Origin: Bacteroidaceae bacterium
GTDB lineage: Bacteria > Bacteroidota > Bacteroidia > Bacteroidales > Bacteroidaceae
Assembly: GCA_016302965.1 (NCBI GenBank)
Contig: JAEDMP010000003.1
Coordinates: 1-61,165 of the forward strand
DNA length: 61,165 nucleotides
Direction: 5' to 3'
Shown: positions 16,865 through 25,431 of the stretch, in pieces
How the letters are laid out: each line of letters begins with the position of its first letter
Numbering within the stretch: position 1 is the stretch's first letter
Made by a program: the position numbers and the translations under genes
The notes under the pieces: generated by a model
Databases searched by the model: none
What the model was told of the DNA's origin: nothing
What the model saw: only the letters and a program-made list of their open reading frames with translations

Positions 16865-18430
16865 ATGAGCAAGCAATTAGAAAAAATCAAGCAATTGATT
16901 GCCAAGCGTGAAGAGGCTCGCCTGGGTGGCGGTGAGAAAGCCATCGAGAAGCAGCACCAGCGCGGTAAATACACGGCCCGTGAGCGTATCAATATGCTCT
17001 TGGACGAAGGTAGTTTCGAGGAATACGACATGTTCAAACTCCACCGCTGCACCAACTTCGGCATGGAGAAGAAGCAGTATCTCGGCGACGGCGTGGTGAC
17101 CGGTTCGGGTACCATCGACGGACGTCTCGTATTCATCTTCGCCCAAGATTTTACGGTCAACGGCGGTTCACTCTCCGAGACGATGTCTCAGAAGATTTGC
17201 AAGATTATGGACATGGCCATGAAGATGGGTGCTCCCGTCATCGGCATCAACGACTCGGGCGGTGCCCGCATCCAGGAAGGTATCTGCGCCCTGGCCGGCT
17301 ACGGTGAGATTTTCGAGCGCAACATCCTCGCTTCGGGTGTGATTCCCCAGATTAGCGGTATCTTCGGCCCCTGCGCCGGCGGTGCTGTCTACTCGCCCGC
17401 CCTCACCGACTTCACCCTGATGATGGAGAACACTTCCTACATGTTCCTCACCGGCCCCAAAGTGGTGAAATCAGTTACCGGCGAAGACATCGACCAGGAA
17501 CACCTCGGCGGTGCCAGCGTGCATGCCTCGAAGAGTGGTGTGACCCACTTTACCGCCTCTACTGAGGAGGAAGGCATCCAGATGCTGAAGACCCTGTTGA
17601 GCTATATCCCCTCGAACAACATGGAGAGCGCTCCCCGCAAGAAGTGCGACGACCCCATCTACCGTCTCGAAGACAGCCTCAACCAGATCATCCCCGAGAA
17701 CCCCAACGAGGCATACGACATGTACAAGGTGATTTCGGCCATTGTCGACAACGGTGAGTTCTTTGAGGTACAGGCCAAGTTTGCCAAGAACATCATCATC
17801 GGTTTCGCCCGCTTCAACGGTCAGAGCGTGGGTATCGTGGCCAACCAGCCCTCCTGCTATGCCGGTGTGCTCGACGTGAACGCCAGCCGCAAGGGTGCCC
17901 GCTTCGTCCGCTTCTGCGACGCCTTCAATATCCCCATCGTTTCGCTGGTGGATGTGCCCGGATTCCTGCCCGGTACCGGCCAGGAGTACAATGCCGTTAT
18001 TCTCCACGGAGCCCAGCTGCTCTACGCCTACGGCGAGGCTACCGTGCCCAAGATTACCGTTACCCTGCGCAAGAGCTACGGCGGAAGCCACATCGTGATG
18101 GGTTGCAAGCAGCTGCGTGCCGACCTGAACTATGCATGGCCCTCTTCCGAGATTGCCGTGATGGGTGCTTCGGGTGCTGTTGCAGTGCTCTGCGCCAAGG
18201 AGGCAAAGGCCAAGAAGGAAGCCGGAGAAGACGTGAAGGCCTTCCTCGCTGAGAAGGAGGAAGAGTACAACGACCTCTTCGCCACTCCTTACCAGGCAGC
18301 CAAGTATGGCTACATTGATGATGTTATCGAGCCCCGCAACACGCGCTTCCGCATCTGCCGCGGTCTGGCCCAGCTCGCCACCAAGCGCGAGAGCCTACCC
18401 GCCAAGAAGCATGGTAACATCCCGATGTAA
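16865..18430 (+). CDS. mmdA: Acyl-CoA carboxylase/decarboxylase, carboxyltransferase subunit (methylmalonyl/propionyl-CoA)
   Basis: The 521-residue carboxyltransferase transfers carboxyl between methylmalonyl-CoA or propionyl-CoA and carrier biotin. Both crotonase-like halves are present: GAPVIGINDSGGARIQEGI and GPCAGGAVYSPA in the N half, and PGFLPGTGQEYNAVILHGAQ and SYGGSHIVMG in the C half, as the oxyanion-hole motifs. Context with mce and a biotin carrier points to the propionate branch. Codon use is highly biased, suggesting strong expression. Whether it acts as decarboxylase or carboxylase depends on partners not present here. Confidence 0.9.
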   Translation: MSKQLEKIKQLIAKREEARLGGGEKAIEKQHQRGKYTARERINMLLDEGSFEEYDMFKLHRCTNFGMEKKQYLGDGVVTGSGTIDGRLVFIFAQDFTVNGGSLSETMSQKICKIMDMAMKMGAPVIGINDSGGARIQEGICALAGYGEIFERNILASGVIPQISGIFGPCAGGAVYSPALTDFTLMMENTSYMFLTGPKVVKSVTGEDIDQEHLGGASVHASKSGVTHFTASTEEEGIQMLKTLLSYIPSNNMESAPRKKCDDPIYRLEDSLNQIIPENPNEAYDMYKVISAIVDNGEFFEVQAKFAKNIIIGFARFNGQSVGIVANQPSCYAGVLDVNASRKGARFVRFCDAFNIPIVSLVDVPGFLPGTGQEYNAVILHGAQLLYAYGEATVPKITVTLRKSYGGSHIVMGCKQLRADLNYAWPSSEIAVMGASGAVAVLCAKEAKAKKEAGEDVKAFLAEKEEEYNDLFATPYQAAKYGYIDDVIEPRNTRFRICRGLAQLATKRESLPAKKHGNIPM

Positions 18431-18460
18431 TCATCCTTGAGTCTCCTAAAACCAACAACC

Positions 18461-18628
18461 ATGAAGCAAGAAAACGAAGTTTATGCTGCCATTGCCATGG
18501 CACTCCACGAGCACGCGGGCAACAATGCCCACGATGTGGAGTCGTGCCAGATAACCATCGACGAGCACGCCACGCAGTGGAATGGCTATGCGCTCTCACT
18601 GAGAGTGACCCCTCAGCCGAAAGCATAA
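18461..18628 (+). CDS. Small soluble protein resembling the cytoplasmic tail of OadG
   Basis: The 55-residue product starts at ATG 18461; an in-frame upstream ATG at 18437 is less likely. It reads MKQENEVYAAIAMALHEH followed by a Gly/Asn/His-rich linker (AGNNAHDVESCQITI). This resembles the soluble C-terminal portion of OadG-family gamma subunits of sodium-pumping decarboxylases, and it sits exactly where OadG is found in related operons (after the carboxyltransferase, before the biotin carrier). The N-terminal membrane helix of OadG is absent. It may be a remnant or a soluble assembly factor. Confidence 0.6.
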   Translation: MKQENEVYAAIAMALHEHAGNNAHDVESCQITIDEHATQWNGYALSLRVTPQPKA

Positions 18629-18654
18629 GAAGAACATCATAATCCATGAATATC

Positions 18655-19080
18655 ATGAACAAGTATAAGTATATCATCAACGGAACCACATACGAGGTTA
18701 CCATCGGCGAGATGGAGGAGAATGTGGTGAATGTGAATGTAAACGGCGAGGACTACCGGGTGGAGAAGGAACCCGAGCCCGAGAAGCCCAAACCCGTTGT
18801 TCGTCCTGTCGCAGCCGCTGCCACTGCACCGGCACCCAGCAAATCCTCTTCAGCCCGCACCTTCACCGAGAAGGTGGTGAAGGCTCCGCTGCCCGGAGTC
18901 ATCGTTGAGCTGAAGGTGAACGTGGGCGACACGGTGAATGCCGGCGACACGGTGGTGGTGCTCGAAGCCATGAAGATGGCCAACAACCTGGAGGCTGAAT
19001 GCAGCGGAAAGGTGGCCGAAATCCTGGTGCAGCCCGGCCAGACGGTCATGGAAGATGACGTTCTCATCGTCATTGAATAA
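18655..19080 (+). CDS. Biotin carboxyl carrier protein of the methylmalonyl-CoA enzyme
   Basis: The 141-residue protein starts at ATG 18655 (MNKYKYIINGTTYEV), which matches the usual family N-terminus; a second ATG nine bases upstream is in frame. An N-terminal beta module (1-40) and a Pro/Ala-rich swinging linker lead to a biotinyl domain whose lysine lies in the EAMKM motif. It carries carboxyl groups for the upstream carboxyltransferase. The gene that normally follows, encoding the sodium-translocating beta subunit, is absent here. Confidence 0.92.
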   Translation: MNKYKYIINGTTYEVTIGEMEENVVNVNVNGEDYRVEKEPEPEKPKPVVRPVAAAATAPAPSKSSSARTFTEKVVKAPLPGVIVELKVNVGDTVNAGDTVVVLEAMKMANNLEAECSGKVAEILVQPGQTVMEDDVLIVIE

Positions 19081-19099
19081 TCATCCTGACTATATGAGA

Positions 19100-19134
19100 A
19101 GGGGTGAAGAGCATTTTCCCTGCCCTTCACCCCT
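19100..19134 (+). terminator. Hairpin after the biotin carrier gene
   Basis: AGGGGTGAAG (19100-19109) pairs perfectly with CTTCACCCCT (19125-19134) across a 15-base loop. It lies 20 bases after the biotin carrier stop. There is no strong T-tract, so termination may be partial. It marks the end of the methylmalonyl-CoA cluster where the beta subunit would be expected. Confidence 0.5.
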
Positions 19135-19165
19135 CTTATCATCATCCTGCTTCAACTCCCCTACC

Positions 19166-19810
19166 ATGACCCTCAACGAACGCTACACCCATATCCTCTC
19201 CTACTTCCGTGAGAGCCAACCCACCGTGACAACCGAACTGGAGTTTGGAAGCATCTTCCAACTGCTGGTGGCAGTGGTGCTCAGTGCCCAGTGTACCGAC
19301 AAGCGCGTCAACCAGGTGACCCCTGCCCTCTTCCGCCGCTATCCTTCAGCCAAGGAGATGAGCCAGGCTGAGCCCGAAGACCTGCTGGAACTGATGGGCA
19401 GCGTTTCCTATCCCAACTCCAAGGCGGCACATCTCTGCGCCCTGTCACGCCAGCTCATGGCCGAAAACAACGGTGAGGTACCGTCGACGATGGATGAACT
19501 CACACGGCTGCCTGGTGTAGGCCGCAAGACCGCCAACGTTATTCTATCCGTGGCCTTCGACCAGCCCACCATCGCTGTCGACACCCACGTCTACCGCGTC
19601 TCCCACCGTCTGGGTCTCGTGGCCTCCACAGCCAATACGCCCCTCAAGGTGGAACAGACACTGCTGCGACATATCCCCGCCTCCGACCTGTCGAGGGCCC
19701 ACCACTGGCTGTTGCTCCACGGCCGCTATATCTGCACCTCTCAGAAACCCAAGTGCCAGCAGTGTCCGCTCACGGCCTGGTGCCGCCACTTCGGGAAGCA
19801 AGCCAAGTGA
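19166..19810 (+). CDS. nth: Endonuclease III
   Basis: The 214-residue base-excision glycosylase/AP lyase removes oxidised pyrimidines. The helix-hairpin-helix LPGVGRKTA (115-123) contains catalytic Lys121, and the catalytic Asp is Asp139 in VDTHVYR. The [4Fe-4S] ligands Cys190, Cys197, Cys200 and Cys206 have the canonical 6-2-5 spacing. ATG 19166 is chosen because the longer frame from 19055 runs through the hairpin and lacks family similarity. Confidence 0.95.
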   Translation: MTLNERYTHILSYFRESQPTVTTELEFGSIFQLLVAVVLSAQCTDKRVNQVTPALFRRYPSAKEMSQAEPEDLLELMGSVSYPNSKAAHLCALSRQLMAENNGEVPSTMDELTRLPGVGRKTANVILSVAFDQPTIAVDTHVYRVSHRLGLVASTANTPLKVEQTLLRHIPASDLSRAHHWLLLHGRYICTSQKPKCQQCPLTAWCRHFGKQAK

Positions 19811-19881
19811 TGCACACCTTGCCTGTACACTCTTTTTTACCAAAAAACCTAAACGTAACGCTCCACCAACAGCCAACCGCC

Positions 19882-20760
19882 ATGAAATGGTATCAGAAAT
19901 ATCTCTCCATCTACGGCAAAGCCCTATCCGACATTCCCGACGGAACCATTCTCCAGATCAGAAACCAGTTGCAGTCGCTGCAAAGCGATGACCCAGAGGT
20001 TTCCGTCGTGGTCATTGCCCATAACGAGGGGCAGCGGCTGCTGGCTTGTCTGTGGTCGCTGAGTGAACTGCAATCGCAATGGCGTCTGGAGATTATGGGG
20101 GTGAACAACCAGTCTGACGACAACACAGAGGAGTTGTTCCGGCTTACGGGCTTGCCCTATCACAACGAGGAGCGTAAGAGTCCGGGCTTCGCTCGCCAGT
20201 GCGGTTTGGTCCACAGCCGCGGCCGCTACCACTTCTTCATCGATGCCGACACGATGTATCCACCTTATTATATAGACCTCCTGATGGAAAAATTGTCGGC
20301 ACCCGCCAAAAACGGACAACCCGAGACGGTGGCAGTAGGATCCCTATGGAGTTATTATCCCGATGCCAACCACTCAGCCTGGGGCTTGCATCTCTTTGAG
20401 TTCATACGCGACTGCTTTCTCTTTGTGCAACATTTCAAGCGTCCCGAACTGTGCATCCGCGGCATGGTGTTTGCCTTCCGTGCCGACTATGCCCGCAAGG
20501 AGCAGATACGCACTGACATCCGCAGGGGCGAAGATGGTTCGCTCGCCCTCTCACTAAAGAAATACGGGCGCATCCAGTTTGTCTACAACCGACAGGCACG
20601 CCCCGTGACAGGCTATGGCACACTGGGCAATGAGTCGCTGTTCAAGAGTCTGCTCTACCGCATCCGATACCAGTTGAGAGGCATCAGCCGCATCTTCTTC
20701 AAAACCAATCATTACGAAGACCGCGACGACAACCTTATCAATCCGAGAACCCAAACATAA
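19882..20760 (+). CDS. Family 2 glycosyltransferase
   Basis: The 292-residue GT-A enzyme starts at ATG 19882 (MKWYQKYLSIYGKAL). Visible motifs are VSVVVIAHNEGQRLL at the nucleotide-binding start and FIDADTMYPP with the metal-binding DxD. A RRGEDGSLAL segment matches the (E/D)D general-base region. It has no membrane span. A second GT2 gene follows closely, so the pair probably adds sugars to the same glycan. Donor and acceptor are unknown. Confidence 0.85.
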   Translation: MKWYQKYLSIYGKALSDIPDGTILQIRNQLQSLQSDDPEVSVVVIAHNEGQRLLACLWSLSELQSQWRLEIMGVNNQSDDNTEELFRLTGLPYHNEERKSPGFARQCGLVHSRGRYHFFIDADTMYPPYYIDLLMEKLSAPAKNGQPETVAVGSLWSYYPDANHSAWGLHLFEFIRDCFLFVQHFKRPELCIRGMVFAFRADYARKEQIRTDIRRGEDGSLALSLKKYGRIQFVYNRQARPVTGYGTLGNESLFKSLLYRIRYQLRGISRIFFKTNHYEDRDDNLINPRTQT

Positions 20761-20784
20761 TAATTGCCACTTCTATGGATGCCT

Positions 20785-21867
20785 ATGGAAACGACTGACT
20801 ACAAATTCCTATCTATTATTATCCCCGTATACCGTGTGGAACGCTATATCGAAGCCTGCCTGAACAGTCTGCTCTCACAAAGTATCGACCACGGACAAGT
20901 GGAGTGCATCCTGGTGGATGACTGTACACCCGACCTCTCCATGGAGATAGTCAGGCAACGCATCGGCCGCTACAAGGGCGACATGAGTTTCGTCTGTCTG
21001 AAACATGAGCAGAACAGGGGACTCTCGGCAGCACGCAATACGGGACTGGCGCATGCCAAAGGGAAATATGTCTTGTTTGTCGACTCAGACGACTATCTGC
21101 TGCCCGATGCACTCACGTTGTTCGCACAGGCCGCAGCCGACCATCCCAATGCGTCACTGATTATCGGCAACTACTACGATGAGCTTCGTGCCACCAACAA
21201 CTATCATCTGCGTCACCCGAAAGTCATCAGCAACCTGAACAAACTCTTTCTCGGGAATACCTGCAAGATCACGGCATGGAACGAACTCATCCTCCGCGAT
21301 GTGCTCGTGAAGCACCAACTGACGTTTGTGGAAGGCCAATATTTTGAAGACAACATCTTCAGCTTCAGGCTCTTCTCCGTACTGCCCGGTCCAGCCGTCA
21401 TTCTTCCGCAGATTACCTATTTCTACCGCCGCAACCAAAGTGGCATCATGAATCAGATACGTTATGAAAAGGTGGAGAAATCGATGACTGACTATCTGGC
21501 TATCCTCGACTATTTCAGCAGCCATACCGACCGCTACCTCTATGTGGGCAAGAGCATGGCATTTATCAACCTCGCCAACATCGTCACCGACTATCTATAC
21601 CGGCAGCAATCCCATATGGCCCATCCCCAGGAGAGAGCACAACAGCTGAAACGCCTGCAGCGCAAGATGGCCTTCACCCATCTGCGTCATCTGCGCCTCT
21701 CGCTGTTCGCACTTTCCATGCTCCATTTCCGTCCACTCAACCTGCTGTTCCGGCTGCGTCTGTTCCGCCGCTACTATGAGCGCACCACCGAACTGTTCTG
21801 GCGCTTCGCCCTGGCCACCGATTTTCTGCATCTTACCCCCAATCATAAGTATGCATCCACACGTTGA
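20785..21867 (+). CDS. Family 2 glycosyltransferase
   Basis: The 360-residue enzyme has a classical GT2 start (LSIIIPVYRVERYIEACLNS), the metal-binding VDSDDY near residue 100, and an EDNIF segment in the active-site region. The C-terminal 100 residues are rich in Leu, Arg and His and probably bind the membrane surface. The start is taken at ATG 20785; ATG 20779 and TTG 20764 are in frame and possible. It is 24 bases after the preceding GT2 and is followed by a palindromic repeat block. Confidence 0.85.
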   Translation: METTDYKFLSIIIPVYRVERYIEACLNSLLSQSIDHGQVECILVDDCTPDLSMEIVRQRIGRYKGDMSFVCLKHEQNRGLSAARNTGLAHAKGKYVLFVDSDDYLLPDALTLFAQAAADHPNASLIIGNYYDELRATNNYHLRHPKVISNLNKLFLGNTCKITAWNELILRDVLVKHQLTFVEGQYFEDNIFSFRLFSVLPGPAVILPQITYFYRRNQSGIMNQIRYEKVEKSMTDYLAILDYFSSHTDRYLYVGKSMAFINLANIVTDYLYRQQSHMAHPQERAQQLKRLQRKMAFTHLRHLRLSLFALSMLHFRPLNLLFRLRLFRRYYERTTELFWRFALATDFLHLTPNHKYASTR

Positions 21868-21919
21868 GGATGATATCTTCATGGCTGTTCCAATGGCACG
21901 GAAACAGGCAATCGTTTTA

Positions 21920-22003
21920 TATTCCGCAGTGGTGAACGTATATTCCGCACTGCGGAACGTACATTCACCACTGCGGAATATACGTTCCCCACTGCGGAAT
22001 ATA
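21920..22003. repeat. Four 21-bp palindromic repeat units
   Basis: Four adjacent 21-base units (21920-21940, 21941-21961, 21962-21982, 21983-22003) each carry the core CACTGCGGAA or its reverse complement TTCCGCAGTG. Units 1-2 begin TATTCCGCA and units 3-4 end TGCGGAATATA, so the block is itself roughly palindromic. It sits between two convergent genes and could fold into hairpins on either transcript. Because 21 is a multiple of three, open frames run through it, but they encode only repeat peptides. Confidence 0.85.
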
Positions 22004-22091
22004 GAATGACAGCGGCAGGGAAGGAAAATGAGATAGCCTGTCCGGAACCATCCAAACAGGCTATGCTGAAACATTCTTCTGCGAATCTTGA

Positions 22092-22964
22092 CTACTTCAC
22101 GGTGAGGTGGAAGCAACCTTGCTTCACCTCATATTTGATATAACAACGATTCTGGTTGCGGAAGTCACGCAACACCTCACTCAATATCCATTTCAAACTG
22201 TCGTTACGAACCTGTCGGCGGGCAGGCCCTTCGGGCGGTTCCACCGTCTTGTAGCGGTTATAGCAGATGTCGACCGTTGTGCCATAAAGGTGGCAACTAT
22301 TATCCGTAGCATTGAGATTGCCACGGCGCAGCCGTTCCACATCACTCTTGGTGCGGGTGACACTGGTGATGATAATCTTGTGGAAAGGGATATCCTTCAT
22401 ATAGAGGCTGTCGAAGAACGCCTTGCCGATGTCGTGGAGCAGAACGGCCGCACGAGGCACGAGATATGGAATGCTGGTGGAGAGATTATCGACATGGATA
22501 TAGGGGTCGCTGCCCACGTAAACCAGTTCCTTCTTGCGATGTTCCGCCTCCTGTCTGTCCTGCACAGGCGACACCCCATACTTGCGGGCTGACTCAATCT
22601 GTACATCGTTGAGGTCGGGAAAAGTGTTTTTGAAGGAACTGACGCTGAAGATACGGTTCTTCACCCTGCTGCCGTCAGCATGACGATAACGGCTGGAAAC
22701 AGCCGCAACGGTTCCTGACTGCCCTACAGAATCAACCGCAGGAGGAGTGGCAACCGAAGCAGAGGGAGCAGCCGGAGAGCCATCAGGCAACCATACCCAC
22801 TTGACAAGAGCGAGCATCAGCACACAAACAACAAAAGCCTGCAGAAAGCGGGCTTTGTATAAGCGTTGGCGATCCTTGTCGGTGACAACGGGCGTGCCTA
22901 TCAGCATCTTGCGCTTTGCCGTACGATAGAGAGCCTGGCACAAGGAGTACAGGAATTCTTTCAT
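22092..22964 (-). CDS. DUF5715 family protein, likely periplasmic peptidase-like
   Basis: The 290-residue protein has an N-terminal membrane anchor at about 37-60 (FLQAFVVCVLMLALVKWVWL) and a periplasmic domain. Late in the domain, ITSVTRTKSDVERLRR and SCHLYGTTVDI resemble the SxHxxGxAxD zinc-binding pattern of M15/LAS peptidoglycan peptidases, so it may be a D,D- or L,D-carboxypeptidase or an inactive relative. It is the last gene of the bamD-rpoZ-DUF4293 series, 15 bases after DUF4293. Confidence 0.75.
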   Translation of the reverse strand: MKEFLYSLCQALYRTAKRKMLIGTPVVTDKDRQRLYKARFLQAFVVCVLMLALVKWVWLPDGSPAAPSASVATPPAVDSVGQSGTVAAVSSRYRHADGSRVKNRIFSVSSFKNTFPDLNDVQIESARKYGVSPVQDRQEAEHRKKELVYVGSDPYIHVDNLSTSIPYLVPRAAVLLHDIGKAFFDSLYMKDIPFHKIIITSVTRTKSDVERLRRGNLNATDNSCHLYGTTVDICYNRYKTVEPPEGPARRQVRNDSLKWILSEVLRDFRNQNRCYIKYEVKQGCFHLTVK

Positions 22965-22979
22965 ATAAAAAAACAGGCG

Positions 22980-23462
22980 TTAACGGATGCGGTCGGCAGC
23001 CCTCACCATCTTCTCATCTGCAATGATGGCACGACGAGCCAATACCGTCAGCAGCAAAGCCACAAACGGGAGGAACGCGCCGAAAGCAGGCTGGAACGAC
23101 TCTCCGGCCAAGGCATCAACCAGCACCTGGCTGAAAACAGCAAACACAAGATGCCATCCCAGCAGCAGGAACGAGATGAAGAGGCAAAGCCGGGCCTGCA
23201 CCACGCGGTTGCGGAAAGCAAAGATGGTGTAGAGGGTGAGCGCAGCAGCGGCCAGCAGCAGGACAAACAAGGGCCAGGTGGTCAGGCTGTAGCCCGACTC
23301 TGAGGCATTGCTGACCCAGAGGTTATAGACCCGTTCCATCACAGATGCCTCGAGCGTCGTGTCACCTCTGCCGACAACAATATACGCCACGGGCAGACAG
23401 AGACCGACCACAGAGAGAACCGACGCCAAGAGCAGATAGACAGACTGAATGCGCTGGATCAT
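22980..23462 (-). CDS. DUF4293 family membrane protein
   Basis: The 160-residue integral membrane protein has four predicted helices (about 5-28, 62-85, 90-112 and 122-142). It starts MIQRIQSVYLLLASVLSVVG, the typical DUF4293 N-terminus of Bacteroidota. The stop of rpoZ and this start are only three bases apart, so they are co-translated. The function is unknown; association with bamD and rpoZ is a recurrent neighbourhood in the phylum. Confidence 0.85.
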   Translation of the reverse strand: MIQRIQSVYLLLASVLSVVGLCLPVAYIVVGRGDTTLEASVMERVYNLWVSNASESGYSLTTWPLFVLLLAAAALTLYTIFAFRNRVVQARLCLFISFLLLGWHLVFAVFSQVLVDALAGESFQPAFGAFLPFVALLLTVLARRAIIADEKMVRAADRIR

Positions 23463-23465
23463 GGT

Positions 23466-23816
23466 TTAGTCCTCCTGGTTTAAATCGCTCTGACGGTTGT
23501 CTTTCGTGGGGTCGCGCCAATAGATTTTGCCTTCAGCGAACTCCTCTGTAGCGAGCAGTACGGGTTTGGGCAACTTCTCATAGTAGCGGGAGATTTCAAT
23601 CTGCTCACGGTTCTCAAACACCTCTTCGAGACTGTCATTATAAGAAGCGAACTCTGCAAGCTTCTTGCTCAAATCGTCCTTGATCTGCAGGGAAATCTGG
23701 TTGGCACGTTTGGCGATAATGGCTACGCTTTCGTAAAGGTTGCCCGTTTCATCACAGAGGTCCATAATGTTACGTGTCACGGTGTTTACCGGAGCTTTTG
23801 ATTTCTTGTAATCCAT
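23466..23816 (-). CDS. rpoZ: RNA polymerase omega subunit (Bacteroidota type)
   Basis: The 116-residue protein contains the omega fold: TGNLYESVAIIAKRANQIS is the conserved helix pair that clamps beta-prime. A C-terminal extension (about 75-116) with KPVLLATEEFAEGKIYWR is specific to the phylum. Omega aids polymerase assembly and can carry the ppGpp site, though those residues were not checked. The gene lies 56 bases after bamD. Confidence 0.88.
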   Translation of the reverse strand: MDYKKSKAPVNTVTRNIMDLCDETGNLYESVAIIAKRANQISLQIKDDLSKKLAEFASYNDSLEEVFENREQIEISRYYEKLPKPVLLATEEFAEGKIYWRDPTKDNRQSDLNQED

Positions 23817-23872
23817 TGTTGATTGTTTTCTTTGATATGTTATGTTTCGAAACTTTTCGGGGGACAGTCGAC

Positions 23873-24724
23873 TTATTCCTCTTCAGAGGACTCACCGATG
23901 ACCTTGCGGCATTTCTTGATATACTTCTCTGCACTGGCCACTTCCTTGCTCTCGGGATATTCGTTGAGGAAGCCGTAGCACTCGTCCTCGGCATCGCGAT
24001 AGCGTTCCAGGCGTTTCTCGTCGACACTCTGTTCAGCCAGTTCAAACTTGCTCTTCATGATGAGCACGGCAAAGTCCTCGCGCAGATGGGTGTAGGGATA
24101 GGTCTTCAGCGCATTCTGCGAGGTGATGATGCAAGCCTCATAGTTGGAACCGCCGCCACTGCCGAGACAGTTGAGGAAATAATCGCCCAACTTGAAGTAG
24201 AGCTTGGCCGAAAGGAACTCCTTCATCACCAGCTTGTCCTGCAACTCATAGAGACGGCTTTGGGCCTGCTCACGGAGATTCGACTCGGGATAATAGTCGA
24301 GAAACTGCTGGTAGGCGTTGATGGCACCGATGGTGGGGGTTGGGTCGAGGCGGGGCTCCGGCGTACACTCATAGAGCGACTGGCCCACATAGAACGAGGC
24401 CTGCTCGGCATAGACGCCCTTGGGATAGGTGGAGAAATACTTCTTGAAGGTGGCCGATGCGCCCTCATAGTCACGGCTGCAATAGGAGGCCATGGCCAGC
24501 ATGTAGAGACATTCCTGCGCCTCTTCACTGCCCTTCTTGATGGTCACCAGCTCCTGAAGCAGCGAGATGGCATGACCATATTTGCCACGGGCAAAACACT
24601 CCTTGGCAAACTCATATTTGTAGTCGTAATCGGTAGATTTGAAGACTTGGTTGAACTCGCCGGCACAGCTGCTGAGGAGCAGGCTGGCCAACAGGCAAAC
24701 GCAAATATATATCGGTTTCTTCAT
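23873..24724 (-). CDS. bamD: Outer membrane assembly lipoprotein BamD
   Basis: The 283-residue lipoprotein starts at ATG 24724, giving a signal ending LLASLLLSSC with lipidated Cys20. An in-frame start at 24916 lies upstream of the promoter. The body is a run of TPR-like helices (FAKECFARGKYGHAISLLQE, MASYCSRDYEGASATF, FYVGQSLYE), the BamD scaffold that joins BamA to its partners for beta-barrel insertion. It heads the operon with rpoZ, DUF4293 and DUF5715. Confidence 0.92.
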   Translation of the reverse strand: MKKPIYICVCLLASLLLSSCAGEFNQVFKSTDYDYKYEFAKECFARGKYGHAISLLQELVTIKKGSEEAQECLYMLAMASYCSRDYEGASATFKKYFSTYPKGVYAEQASFYVGQSLYECTPEPRLDPTPTIGAINAYQQFLDYYPESNLREQAQSRLYELQDKLVMKEFLSAKLYFKLGDYFLNCLGSGGGSNYEACIITSQNALKTYPYTHLREDFAVLIMKSKFELAEQSVDEKRLERYRDAEDECYGFLNEYPESKEVASAEKYIKKCRKVIGESSEEE

Positions 24725-24744
24725 GTTCTTGTCATTTTGGACAT

Positions 24745-24777
24745 GCAAAAGTAGTAATTTTTCTGCTAATGAACAAA
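24745..24777 (-). promoter_or_regulatory. bamD promoter
   Basis: On the minus strand TTTG (24777-24774), a 20-base spacer and TACTTTTGC (24753-24745) match both Bacteroidota core elements. The expected leader is about 17 bases. Confidence 0.75.
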
Positions 24778-24847
24778 CGAGCCGCATTTTTTTTAGCATT
24801 TTTTCGGATTCATCCCTGCAAAAGCTTCCAGTTTCGAATATTTTGTT

Positions 24848-24856
24848 TATCTTTGC
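24848..24856 (+). promoter_or_regulatory. Probable promoter of the DUF4494 gene
   Basis: TATCTTTGC matches the -7 element; the -33 region is weak. The leader of about 80 bases includes a GCGGG (24875-24879) / CCCGC (24894-24898) hairpin. Confidence 0.55.
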
Positions 24857-24943
24857 AGGCTCAAAGAGCGGGAAGCGGGCCATCCGTCCCCATCCCGCCC
24901 AACCTGTCAGGAACATTTATATCATAAACATATTATTAAGGTA

Positions 24944-25426
24944 ATGAGAACAAGAACAGCAGAATGGTTTGAATGCAAAATCCGTTACGAGAAGACAATG
25001 GAAGACGGAATGCAGAAGAAAGTGACCGAAACCTACACCGTAGATGCACTGAGCTTTACCGAAGCCGAGAGACGCATCACCGAGGAGATGTCATCATACA
25101 TCAGCGGCGAGTTTGAAGTGGCAGACATCAAGAAAACCGCCTACAAGGAGATAATCTTCAGCGATGAGGAAACCGCCGACCGCTGGTACCGCTGCAAGCT
25201 GCAGTTCATCACCATCGACGAGAAGACCGACAAGGAGAAACGCTCTTCCATCAACTATCTCGTGAACGCAGGCACACTGAACGGTGCCGTGAAGAATATC
25301 GACACGGTAATGGGCGGCACGATGATTGACTATGTGACCAGCTCGGTGGCCGAGACCACCATCATGGACGTGTTTGAATACAAGAAATCGGGCCAGACCA
25401 ACGACAAGCCCGAATATGAGGAGTAA
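24944..25426 (+). CDS. DUF4494 family protein
   Basis: The 160-residue soluble protein contains two similar halves: TAEWFECKIRYEK near the start and ADRWYRCKLQFITIDEKT in the middle, each followed by a segment about altered signatures (TYTVDALSFTEAERRI and NYLVNAGTLNGAVKNI). This internal duplication is typical of DUF4494. No catalytic residues are evident. It precedes the YggS gene by five bases. The function is unknown. Confidence 0.85.
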   Translation: MRTRTAEWFECKIRYEKTMEDGMQKKVTETYTVDALSFTEAERRITEEMSSYISGEFEVADIKKTAYKEIIFSDEETADRWYRCKLQFITIDEKTDKEKRSSINYLVNAGTLNGAVKNIDTVMGGTMIDYVTSSVAETTIMDVFEYKKSGQTNDKPEYEE

Positions 25427-25431
25427 TCACC

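Noticed and set aside
21920..22003. CRISPR array
   Set aside because: Units are contiguous with no unique spacers, and no cas gene is nearby.
21595..22116. 173- and 77-codon frames through the 21-bp repeats
   Set aside because: They arise because the repeat length is a multiple of three; one overlaps the end of a real glycosyltransferase gene.
24725..24916. N-terminal extension of BamD
   Set aside because: It would precede the promoter and hide the lipoprotein signal.
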